A DNA stretch of 64,000 nucleotides from Actinokineospora terrae (lineage in GTDB: Bacteria > Actinomycetota > Actinomycetes > Mycobacteriales > Pseudonocardiaceae), in contig NZ_FOGI01000002.1 of assembly GCF_900111175.1 (NCBI RefSeq), positions 480,022-544,021 on the forward strand. The letters run 5' to 3'. Shown in pieces: positions 41,302 through 48,626 of this stretch (within the stretch, counting starts at the first letter, position 1; each line of letters starts with the position of its first letter). The position numbers were made by a program, and so were the translations under genes. The notes under the pieces were generated by a model, which saw only the letters and a list, made by a program, of their open reading frames with translations, was not told where the DNA came from and did no database searches.

Positions 41302-44300
41302 ATGGCCGATCCGGGTGGGTCGCCGCTGGACGACCTGGTCGCGCGGATGGCGCGGTTCGACCGCGACGGGGACCACTCTGCGGTGCTCGACGCCGCGGCG
41401 CACCAGGCCGCGCTCGACCAGTACGCGCGGGCGGTGGCCGACCGGACCACCGGGGCCGAGGTCGTTCGGGTGCTGGGCCAGTGGTTCCTCCGCCACCACA
41501 ACGCGCTGCCGCCCGGGGTGGGCGCGGCGTCGTTGCGGATGGCGCGGCTGTGCGCCGGGTTGGCGCGCGACGCCGATCCCGGGTCCCTCCCGCACGACCT
41601 GGACGCCCTGCTGACCGGCGACTCCGATCCGGCGCACGCCGCGCACGCCACCGCGGTCGTCCTGCTCGGCCAGTTCGAGGAGACCGGGGACCCGAGCAGG
41701 GTGGCGGCGGCGCGCGAGGTGCTGCGGTCGATGACCGACGACCTGGACGCCGACCACCCGCTGCGGACCGGGTTGAGCGAGGCCGCCCTGCAGCTGTCGT
41801 CGGCGCTGCTGACCATGAAGGCCGATCCGGCGGACGCCGAGGCGCTGGTGCGGTCGGCGCGGGCCGCGGTGCACGCCGTGCCGGACTCGAACGACATGGT
41901 GAACGCGCTGGCCTGGGCGTTGCTCGTGCGCCACCAGCTCACGGGCGGTCAGCAGGACCTGGTGGAGGCGCTGGAGCTGACCGAGCGCTTCCTGCGCGAC
42001 GGCCAGGGCGCGATCGTCGCGCACATCGCCGCGCAGCGCGCCGAGGCGTTGCGGGTGCGGTTCGAGAACACCCACGACATCGCCGATCTCGACCAGGCGG
42101 TCGCGTTGGTCCGGGAGGCGGTCGCCGCCACGGCGACCGGTCACCCCGTTGCCGACGCGCTGCGGCAGGTGCTCGCGACGTGCCTGATCCGGCGGGTCGA
42201 GCACCTGGACCGGGCCGACGACCTCGCGGAGGCGCTCGCGCTGTGCGCGGTGATCCGGCCGCGCCTGGCGAAGGCCGGGCCGTCGCGCGCGCACTGGCTG
42301 GCCACGGAGGCCGCGTTGATCACCCGACGTGCGCAGCGGAGTTCCGACCTGGCCGATGTGGACAACGCGGTGGCGTTGGCCGAGGAGGCACTACGACTGG
42401 CGCACGGACTTGACGGCGTGCGGCCGATAGCGCTGACGAACCTCGGTAGCGCGCTGGCGACCCGGTACTTCCTCCGCCGCGACCGAGACGACCTGGCCAC
42501 GGCCGTCCAACGGATCCGTGACGCCATCGAGGCGACCCGACCGCAGGACACGCGGCTGCCGCTGCTGCACGCGCAGCTCACCACGTTGACCGCGCTGGCC
42601 GCCGAGGACGGGGTGCGCGGCGCCGGGGTCGACGACGCCATCCGGCTCGGCGAGCAGGCGGTGGCCAGGCTGGAACCGGGTCGCGCCAAGCGGGTGTCCG
42701 CGCTCATCGCGCTCGGCCACGCGCACCGCCAGCGCTACGCCACCGAGGGCGCGGAGGCCGATCTGCTCAAGGCGGTCGCGTTGTGGCGGTCGGCGGCCGA
42801 GCAGCCGACCGGGGACGCGGGCGAGCGGATGACCGCGGCCCGGGCCTGGCTCGGGTCGGCGTTGCGGCTGCGGGACCTGCCCGCCGCGGTGGAGGCGGCG
42901 ACGGCGGCGATCCGGCTGTTGCCGGTGCTGGCCGAGCGGGGGCTCGACCGGGCGGCCCAGGAGCGCAGGTTGGCCGGGGTCGCGGGGCTCGCCGGTGAGG
43001 CCGCCGCGTTGGCCGTGCACGTGGGGCGGCCGGAGCACGCGGTGGAGTTGGCCGAGCAGGGCCGGACCGTGTTGTGGCGGCAGGCGGTGCAGACCCGGGG
43101 CGACCTGTCCGCGTTGCGCGCGGTCGCCCCGGACCTGGCCGACCGGCTGGAGGGCACCCGGCGCGCCCTGGTCGCCTCGGCCGACATCCCGGGCGAGGCC
43201 GAGCGCCACCGCCGACTCGCGCAGCGGTGGGACGTGCTGCTCGCCGAGGTGCGCCGGGTACCGGGGTTCGGCACGTTCCTCGGCGCGCGGCCGTTCGCGG
43301 AACTGCGGCACGCGGCGACCGGCGGGACGGTGGTGCTGGTCAACCTGGGGGTGGGGCGGAGCGACGCGCTGCTGGTGCGCCCGGACGGGGTCACCGTGGT
43401 GCCGCTGCCGTGGCTGCGCCCCGCGGACGTCCGGCGGCGGGCCGACGCGCTGTTCGCCGCGGCCGGTGAGCCGGTGGACCTGCGGCAGACGCTGGTGTCG
43501 ATGCTGCGGTGGCTGTGGGACACGGCGGCCGGGCCGGTCATCACGGCGCTCGACTCGCTCGACGGTCCGGTGCGGCACCGGGTCTGGTGGTGCCCGACGG
43601 GTCCGCTGGCGATGCTGCCGTTGCACGCGGCCGGGCGCTACGGCTCGTCGACCCCCGCGGGCAAGCGGCGCCCCACGGTCCCGGACCGGACCCTGTCGTC
43701 GTACACCACGGATCTCGGCGCGCTGATCCGGAGCAGGCGCGCGGGTACCGGTGACGTGTCGCGGTTGCTGGCCGTGGGGGTGCCGGAACGCGCCGGTCGT
43801 GCGCCGCTTCCCGCGGTGGTGGACGAGCTGAAGCGGATCGCGGCGACCGTGCCGGGGACGCGGACGCTGCTGGGCGCCGACGCGACACCGGCCGCCGTGC
43901 TGGCGGAACTGCCCGCGCACCCGTGGGTCCACTTCGCCTGCCACGCGACGCAGGACCTGGACCACCCCGGTGACAGCGCGCTGCACCTGCACGACGGCGA
44001 CCTGTCGGTGCTGCGGCTGGCCGCGCACGACCTGACCGGCGCGGAACTGGCCTACCTGTCGGCGTGCCACACCGCGGGCGGGTCGGTGCGGTTGGCCGAC
44101 GAGACGGTGCACCTCGCCGCGGCGTTGCAGCTGGCGGGGTTCCGGCACGTGATCGCGACCCAGTGGCCGGTGTCCGACCCGGTCGCGGCGGCCGCGGCCG
44201 ACTCGGTGTACCGGCACCTGGTGGTCGACGGTCGGCCGCGCTCGGCCGACGCGGCCCTGGCACTGGCGGCGACCACGGCGGCGCTGCGGGCGCGACACCC

Positions 44301-44346
44301 GGACCAGCCGGACAAGTGGGCGCCGTTCGTCCACATCGGACCCTAG
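41302..44346 (+). CDS. TPR-CHAT caspase-like protein
   Basis: The product has 1014 residues. The N-terminal ~700 residues are helical repeats of the TPR type (DADHPLRTGLSEAALQLSSALL, many A-L-A and L-x-x-A-L segments spaced about 34-40 apart). The C-terminal ~300 residues form a CHAT domain. The catalytic dyad is clear: His881 in WVHFACHAT and Cys922 in LSACHTAGG, followed by the ATQWPVSDPVAA strand-helix. CHAT proteases (separase/caspase-like) cleave partner proteins in bacterial immunity and signalling. The ATG starting MADPGGSPLDD is chosen; the open frame continues far upstream but is anti-sense to the neighbouring genes. It overlaps a convergent gene by 4 bp. Confidence 0.88.
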   Translation: MADPGGSPLDDLVARMARFDRDGDHSAVLDAAAHQAALDQYARAVADRTTGAEVVRVLGQWFLRHHNALPPGVGAASLRMARLCAGLARDADPGSLPHDLDALLTGDSDPAHAAHATAVVLLGQFEETGDPSRVAAAREVLRSMTDDLDADHPLRTGLSEAALQLSSALLTMKADPADAEALVRSARAAVHAVPDSNDMVNALAWALLVRHQLTGGQQDLVEALELTERFLRDGQGAIVAHIAAQRAEALRVRFENTHDIADLDQAVALVREAVAATATGHPVADALRQVLATCLIRRVEHLDRADDLAEALALCAVIRPRLAKAGPSRAHWLATEAALITRRAQRSSDLADVDNAVALAEEALRLAHGLDGVRPIALTNLGSALATRYFLRRDRDDLATAVQRIRDAIEATRPQDTRLPLLHAQLTTLTALAAEDGVRGAGVDDAIRLGEQAVARLEPGRAKRVSALIALGHAHRQRYATEGAEADLLKAVALWRSAAEQPTGDAGERMTAARAWLGSALRLRDLPAAVEAATAAIRLLPVLAERGLDRAAQERRLAGVAGLAGEAAALAVHVGRPEHAVELAEQGRTVLWRQAVQTRGDLSALRAVAPDLADRLEGTRRALVASADIPGEAERHRRLAQRWDVLLAEVRRVPGFGTFLGARPFAELRHAATGGTVVLVNLGVGRSDALLVRPDGVTVVPLPWLRPADVRRRADALFAAAGEPVDLRQTLVSMLRWLWDTAAGPVITALDSLDGPVRHRVWWCPTGPLAMLPLHAAGRYGSSTPAGKRRPTVPDRTLSSYTTDLGALIRSRRAGTGDVSRLLAVGVPERAGRAPLPAVVDELKRIAATVPGTRTLLGADATPAAVLAELPAHPWVHFACHATQDLDHPGDSALHLHDGDLSVLRLAAHDLTGAELAYLSACHTAGGSVRLADETVHLAAALQLAGFRHVIATQWPVSDPVAAAAADSVYRHLVVDGRPRSADAALALAATTAALRARHPDQPDKWAPFVHIGP

Positions 44347-44834
44347 TAGGCGGACGCGCCCACCAACCGCTCGGCGAGCACGTCCAGGACGTACCGCCGC
44401 TGCCTGGACGTCGTCACGGCGTCCTCGCGGTCGAGCAGCTCCCGGTACCGGCGCAGGCCGTCCTGCCCGAGGATCTGCCCGTACTCCGGCAACGCCTCGA
44501 CGAAGACCCCGTTCTCGCTGTCCAGGGCCAGGGTCACCAGGCTCTCGGCCAGCGCCGCCGGATCCGGCGTTCCCGCCGCGCAGGCGTCGAGGTGGATCTC
44601 CTGCGCCCGGTCGAGCACGTCGACCAGGGCGCCGTCGACATCGTCGATCTCCACCCGCTCCAACGCGGTGATGGCGTACTCGGTCAAGGCGATCGCCTCG
44701 TTCGGGGAGCCCGCGCGGATCAACCGCTCCACCTCGCGCAGCGCCTCGCGAACACCGGACAGGTACGCGTCGACCCCGTCCTCATCGATGTAGTCGTCCG
44801 CCTCGACGACCTCCCGCAGCCGCGCCTGGTCCAC
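44343..44834 (-). CDS. Helical acidic protein of unknown function
   Basis: A 163-residue, all-helical, strongly acidic protein (DDYIDEDGVDAYL, SENGVFVEAL). It resembles the helical-repeat C-terminal part found in some SWIM zinc-finger proteins (IALTEYAITALERV, DRAQEIHLDACAAGTPDPAALAESLV). There is no zinc finger here, so it is either a stand-alone relative or a remnant. GGGAGG lies before the GTG start. It is convergent with the TPR-CHAT gene with a 4-bp overlap. Confidence 0.7.
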   Translation of the reverse strand: MDQARLREVVEADDYIDEDGVDAYLSGVREALREVERLIRAGSPNEAIALTEYAITALERVEIDDVDGALVDVLDRAQEIHLDACAAGTPDPAALAESLVTLALDSENGVFVEALPEYGQILGQDGLRRYRELLDREDAVTTSRQRRYVLDVLAERLVGASAY

Positions 44835-44880
44835 TGCCGCCCCTCCCGCTCCTGTGCCGCGGGCATTCTGCCAGAGGGGA

Positions 44881-45336
44881 TCAGCCCGCTGCCACGACTC
44901 GATCCTCCACAGTGGACCTGCGGTCGAGGCCGAGGATGGCGATGGCGGCGCAGACCAGGACCAGGTTCTTGAGCACGAACTCGCCGGTGGCGGTCAGCAG
45001 CAGGGGGTTGCCGTCGTGGATGGCCATGGCGGGGGCCTGGAAGAAGACGAGGAAGGTGCCCGCCAGGTGGGCGGCGACCGCGGCCGGGGCGAGCCTGCGG
45101 GGGGCGCCGAACAGCAGGGCGAGGCCGAGGGCTATCTCCACCCAGCCGAGCGCGGGTAACAGCCACGGTCCGTGGACCCAGGGCATGGTCGCCCGCACCA
45201 GGTCGGCCACCGGGGACTGGCCGATCACCTTGAGCAGGCCGAACCACAGGTACACCAGCGCCAGCGAGATCCGCAGTCCCGGCAGCGCCAACCTGCGCGC
45301 CCAGTCCGCCTCGACACGGTCGAGCACCGCCTTCAT
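44881..45336 (-). CDS. DoxX family membrane protein
   Basis: A 151-residue protein with four predicted helices of the DoxX/SURF4 type: GLRISLALVYLWFGLLKV, LLPALGWVEIALGLALLF, APAAVAAHLAGTFLVFF and FVLKNLVLVCAAIAILGL. Members are linked to thiol/oxidative stress or act as small quinone-type membrane proteins; the role is not settled. The ATG has AGGGGGAA upstream. A perfect DasR-type palindrome lies ~58 bp upstream, which is unusual for this family and hints at control by aminosugar status. One TCCACAGTGGA copy lies near its 3' end. Confidence 0.88.
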   Translation of the reverse strand: MKAVLDRVEADWARRLALPGLRISLALVYLWFGLLKVIGQSPVADLVRATMPWVHGPWLLPALGWVEIALGLALLFGAPRRLAPAAVAAHLAGTFLVFFQAPAMAIHDGNPLLLTATGEFVLKNLVLVCAAIAILGLDRRSTVEDRVVAAG

Positions 45337-45393
45337 CGCGTTCCCCCTGGTCAGCCGGGTCAGGTCGTCCCAGGGTAGACCGGAGTCGTCAAT

Positions 45394-45407
45394 ATGGTCT
45401 AGACCAT
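45394..45407. promoter_or_regulatory. Perfect DasR-type element upstream of the DoxX-like gene
   Basis: ATGGTCTAGACCAT is a perfect 14-bp palindrome containing the full 12-bp DasR core TGGTCTAGACCA. It lies 58 bp before the DoxX ATG and just downstream of the amidase stop, so the DoxX-like gene is the likely target. Confidence 0.75.
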
Positions 45408-45433
45408 TGCCGGTGCCGGGCGTTCCCAGTGGA

Positions 45434-46726
45434 TCACCCCAACTGGTGACCACTGTGGAGGGTCAGCGCGGTCGCGAGCAGCCGGGCGTCGGCGAACGGG
45501 CGGGCCTCCAGGCAGATGCCGACCGGGAGGCCCGCAGCGGTCGTCCCGGCCGGTACGGAGATCATCGGCAGGCCCGCGACCGTGCCGGGGGTGACGTTGC
45601 GGGTGACGGTCGGGAAGGTGGGCAGGAGCCGACCGTTGAGGCTGATGACATCGTCAGCGCCGAGCAGCGGAGGCGGGACGGGCGATGTCGGGAACAGGAG
45701 GACATCCACCTGCGTGAACAGGTCGAGGTAGCGCTTACGCAACTGCCAGCGGTCTGCCCGCGAGGCCTCGTAGTGCTCGACAGGGACCGGTTCGGCCATT
45801 CCCTCGACGAGCGAACGGACATCGGGCGACGCGATGTGGTCCGGCCAGTCTCTTACGGCGTGGTCGGTGCGACAGGCCAGCAGCCGCGGGGCTTCGTGGA
45901 AGACGAGGACGTTGCCGGAGTGCGCCAGGTGGTCCAGTTCCGTGAGGTCCAGGTCGATGAGCGCGGCACCGCTCTGCTCCACAGTGGACACAAAGGTGGC
46001 GATCGCGTCCTCGATGTCCGGGTTGAGGTCCCGGAACCGGTTGCCGGGCAGGCCGATCCGCAGTCCCGCAAGCGATTGCGCTACCGCAGGCTCCCCGGTG
46101 ATGATCCCGTCCACGGTCCGCACATCCCGCACGGTGCGGGCATGTACGCCGACGGTGTCCCGGGTGGTCGAGAGGTTGACGACGCCATCGCCCGGGTAGC
46201 GGCCGGTGGTGGGGCGGAACCCGACCACCCCGCAGTACGCGGCCGGGATCGTGACGGATCCACCCGTGTCGGTCCCCAACCCGAACGGCACCGCGCCCGC
46301 CGCGACACTCACCGCGCTGCCGCCACTCGACCCGCCCGCCGACCTGCTGGGGTCGGCCGGGTTGCGCACGGGGCCGAAGGCCTTGTTGTTGCTCGTGATG
46401 CCGAACGCGAGCTCGTGCAGGTTCGTCTTGCCGAGCACCACCGCCCCTTCTTGGCGGATCGCACTCACGACGGACGCGTCGACCTCGGCGGGGGTCGCGC
46501 GGAGGAGAGGACTACCAGCCGTGGTGGCATACCCCCGGACGTCGATGTTGTCCTTGACCGAGAAGGGAATTCCCGCCAGCAGACCACCACCGTGCGTAGT
46601 CGCCGAGGCTCGTTCGATCCACTCCCCCAGCTCGGAACCTCCGACCCTCGCGACGGCGTCGGCGAGGCATCGAGCGCGGTCGCGCTGGTCAAGGGCAAGC
46701 CAGTCGGACAGGGTGGTCGGCACCAC
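45434..46726 (-). CDS. Amidase signature (AS) family amidase
   Basis: The product has 430 residues. The AS catalytic triad is complete: Lys in FSVKDNIDV, cis-Ser and nucleophile region in SAGGSSGGSAVSVAAG and GLGTDTGGSVTIPAAYCG. The order and spacing match the family. It hydrolyses an amide or ureido bond; acylamides or allophanate-like compounds are possible substrates. AGGAGG 6 nt before the GTG decides this start over a frame extending 39 codons upstream. Contains one TCCACAGTGGA copy. There is no signal peptide. Neighbouring genes give no clue to the substrate. Confidence 0.9.
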   Translation of the reverse strand: MVPTTLSDWLALDQRDRARCLADAVARVGGSELGEWIERASATTHGGGLLAGIPFSVKDNIDVRGYATTAGSPLLRATPAEVDASVVSAIRQEGAVVLGKTNLHELAFGITSNNKAFGPVRNPADPSRSAGGSSGGSAVSVAAGAVPFGLGTDTGGSVTIPAAYCGVVGFRPTTGRYPGDGVVNLSTTRDTVGVHARTVRDVRTVDGIITGEPAVAQSLAGLRIGLPGNRFRDLNPDIEDAIATFVSTVEQSGAALIDLDLTELDHLAHSGNVLVFHEAPRLLACRTDHAVRDWPDHIASPDVRSLVEGMAEPVPVEHYEASRADRWQLRKRYLDLFTQVDVLLFPTSPVPPPLLGADDVISLNGRLLPTFPTVTRNVTPGTVAGLPMISVPAGTTAAGLPVGICLEARPFADARLLATALTLHSGHQLG

Positions 46727-46876
46727 GGTCAACCTCCTGCGAACACGAGTCGAGCACGCACCGTAAGTTCCCCTTGTCTCAACGGTCAATGACCTGGCGC
46801 GTACACCTGTAGACGACCCGCGCACACCCCCGTCTGTCCACAACCCCGCGAACTGTCCACAGCCCCTGCCACTCCC

Positions 46877-46962
46877 CTATTGACAAGCCACCGGGTTCGC
46901 TACGTTCAGAGATGGGCCCCCGGCCCCCGGGAGGGAGGGCCCCGGCCGCAGAGTGGATCTTG
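46877..46962 (+). repeat. 86-bp block, copy 1
   Basis: Starts CTATTGACA and runs through GGTTCGCTACGTTCAGAGATGGG to GATCTTG. About 79 of 86 positions match copy 2, which lies 417 bp away. It holds TTGACA and TACGTT promoter-like hexamers (15-bp spacing) followed by ATG and a GC-rich self-complementary stretch. CTGTCCACA boxes lie 20-45 bp upstream. Confidence 0.85.
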
Positions 46963-47132
46963 GTCGGCGGAAGCGGCAGCAAGGCGGCGGGCCGCGTCGA
47001 GGGCGGACAGCTCCGGGCGGTTGGCGGGGTGCGGGCCGTTGGTGGGGTGGGGTGTGCCGGGGGCGAGTTCGCCTGCGCCTCGGCTCCGTTGGCTGTCTCG
47101 GACGCCAGTGTGCGTCGGAAGACCTGACGCCA

Positions 47133-47220
47133 GTGCGAGTCGAGAAAGGCCTTGGGCCTGTCGAGCGCGGTCGCCGGTGCGCGTCGAGGAAGACCTTGGA
47201 CTCGTCGAACGCGGTCGCCC
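47133..47220 (+). repeat. 44-bp tandem duplication
   Basis: Two adjacent 44-bp units (47133-47176, 47177-47220) share GTGCGxGTCGAG and end TCGAxCGCGGTCGCC, with about 8 differences. A weaker partial third unit lies just upstream (from ~47109). Confidence 0.8.
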
Positions 47221-47293
47221 GTTGGTCTCCCTCGCCGGTCTGCGCCACCCTTTATCCCCAACCCCTTGAGCTATCCACAGCGTTTCCGCGGGC

Positions 47294-47379
47294 CTATTGA
47301 CAGGCCGCCGGGTTCGCTACGTTCAGAGATGGGGCCCCGGGCCCCGGGAGGGAGGGCCCCGGGCGCGGAGTTGATCTTG
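47294..47379 (+). repeat. 86-bp block, copy 2
   Basis: Partner of the block at 46877 with equal length and no gaps. Upstream lie TTATCCCCA and CTATCCACA, which parallel the CTGTCCACA pair of copy 1, so the duplicated module is nearer 130 bp. Confidence 0.85.
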
Positions 47380-47751
47380 AGGGAGCGGTGTCGAGGCGGG
47401 CGGTGGGCGGGGCGCGCCGGGGGTGGGTTCGCGGTGGGCGAACGGGTGTCGGGTGTCGGGTGTCGGACCGATAGTCGTCGAGGTGTGTCGGGGTCGTGGA
47501 GGCACTCGCGGGGGGACTGGATTCGGCCATGGGCGAGGGGCGGGTAGCCGCGCAGGCTTCGGTGATCGGTGGAGGCGCTCGCGGGCTGGATTCGCCGCGA
47601 GCGGGCGGTGGCCTGGCTCGACGTGGTGGCGGGCTGTGGCCTGGCCGGGGGGAGGGGGCTCGCCTACGCTCGGTAGCAGGCGTCTTGGGTGTGTCAAGGG
47701 TGGGGCGGTGTGGTGTGGTCCGCCGGACACGGGGGTGGTTGCTTGCTATTA

Positions 47752-47765
47752 TTGGTCTATACCAA
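47752..47765. promoter_or_regulatory. DasR-responsive element upstream of nagB
   Basis: TTGGTCTATACCAA contains TGGTCTATACCA, 11 of 12 matches to the DasR core, ending 26 bp before the nagB ATG. nagB is a known DasR target in Streptomyces. Confidence 0.85.
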
Positions 47766-47791
47766 ACGGGTGGCTTGAGGACAGGACGGAC

Positions 47792-48574
47792 ATGGAGATC
47801 GTGATCGTTGCCGACCGTGCGGCGGTGGGTGAGGTTGCCGCCGGGGCGATCGCCGACCTGGTCGCGGTGAAGCCGGACGCGTTGTTGGGGGTGGCGACCG
47901 GGTCCAGTCCGCTGCCGGTCTACACCGCGCTCGCCGCGCGGGTGGCTGCCGGGGCGCTCGACGTGGGTCGGTTGCGGATCTGCCAGCTCGACGAGTACGT
48001 CGGGCTGCCGCCCGGGCACCCGGAGAGCTACCGGGCGGTCATCGAGCGCGAGGTGCTGACCCCGCTCGGCCTGACCCCGGCGTCCTTCCTCGGCCCGGAC
48101 GGCGCCGCCGAGGACCTGCCCGCCGCGTGCGCCGCCTACGAGCGCGAGCTCCAGGAGGCCGGTGGCGTCGACCTGCAGCTGCTCGGGGTCGGCTCCGACG
48201 GGCACATCGGGTTCAACGAGCCGTGCTCGTCGTTCAGCTCCCGGACCAGGGTCAAGACCCTCACCCACCGCACCAGGCTGGACAACGCCCGCTTCTTCGG
48301 CAGCCTCGACGAGGTCCCCTGGCACGTGCTGACCCAGGGCATCGCCACCATCAGCGACGCCCGCCACCTGGTGCTCGTGGCCGCGGGCGAGGCCAAGGCC
48401 GAGGCGATCGCGCTGACCGTGGAGGGACCGCTGGCCGCCGTCACGCCCGCCTCCGCGCTGCAGCTGCACCCGCACGCGACCGTGATCGTCGACGAGGCCG
48501 CCGCCAGCAGGCTCAAGCACGCCGACTACTTCCGGGCCACCTACGCGGCGAAGCCGTCCTGGCAGAAGCTCTGA
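47792..48574 (+). CDS. nagB: Glucosamine-6-phosphate deaminase
   Basis: The product has 260 residues, the usual NagB length. It converts glucosamine 6-phosphate to fructose 6-phosphate and ammonia, the last step of chitin-derived aminosugar use. Signatures seen: LLGVATGSSPLPVY (phosphate loop), ICQLDEYVGLPPGHPESY (catalytic Asp region) and LGVGSDGHIGFNEPCSSFSSRTRV (the NagB signature with catalytic Asp/His/Glu). The ATG start is preferred over the longer open frame, which runs through repeats. A DasR site overlaps the promoter and a strong terminator follows. It works with the chitinase at 22-23.6 kb. Confidence 0.96.
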   Translation: MEIVIVADRAAVGEVAAGAIADLVAVKPDALLGVATGSSPLPVYTALAARVAAGALDVGRLRICQLDEYVGLPPGHPESYRAVIEREVLTPLGLTPASFLGPDGAAEDLPAACAAYERELQEAGGVDLQLLGVGSDGHIGFNEPCSSFSSRTRVKTLTHRTRLDNARFFGSLDEVPWHVLTQGIATISDARHLVLVAAGEAKAEAIALTVEGPLAAVTPASALQLHPHATVIVDEAAASRLKHADYFRATYAAKPSWQKL

Positions 48575-48582
48575 CGCGCCCT

Positions 48583-48614
48583 GGGGCGCCGCCCTCCCCC
48601 GAGGGCGGCGCCCC
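48583..48614. terminator. Bidirectional terminator between nagB and the NlpC/P60 gene
   Basis: A perfect 14-bp stem GGGGCGCCGCCCTC/GAGGGCGGCGCCCC with a CCCC loop lies between two convergent genes, 8 bp after the nagB stop and 12 bp beyond the other stop. Confidence 0.85.
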
Positions 48615-48626
48615 ACCCTCGCGCGG

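Larger units (their letters stand above)
46727..47791. other. 1.07-kb non-coding region between amidase and nagB
   Basis: No gene is convincing here. The region contains two copies of an 86-bp block, each preceded by paired TNTCCACA-like boxes, a 44-bp tandem duplication, and the nagB promoter with its DasR site. Open frames present on both strands are compositionally biased (Arg/Gly/Pro/Ala) and lack ribosome sites and domains. Confidence 0.6.

Noticed and set aside
46779-47269. Open frames of 115-160 codons on both strands between amidase and nagB
   Set aside because: Composition is biased, there is no start context, and they run through repeated blocks; treated as non-coding.
46830-47290. 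Possible replication origin based on DnaA-like boxes
   Set aside because: Only four imperfect boxes, no dnaA/dnaN/gyrB neighbourhood and no AT-rich unwinding region. Kept only as a note on the duplicated block.
47423-47791. 123-codon upstream extension of nagB
   Set aside because: NagB begins with MEIVIVADRAAVG as usual for the family; the extension crosses repeats and the DasR operator.
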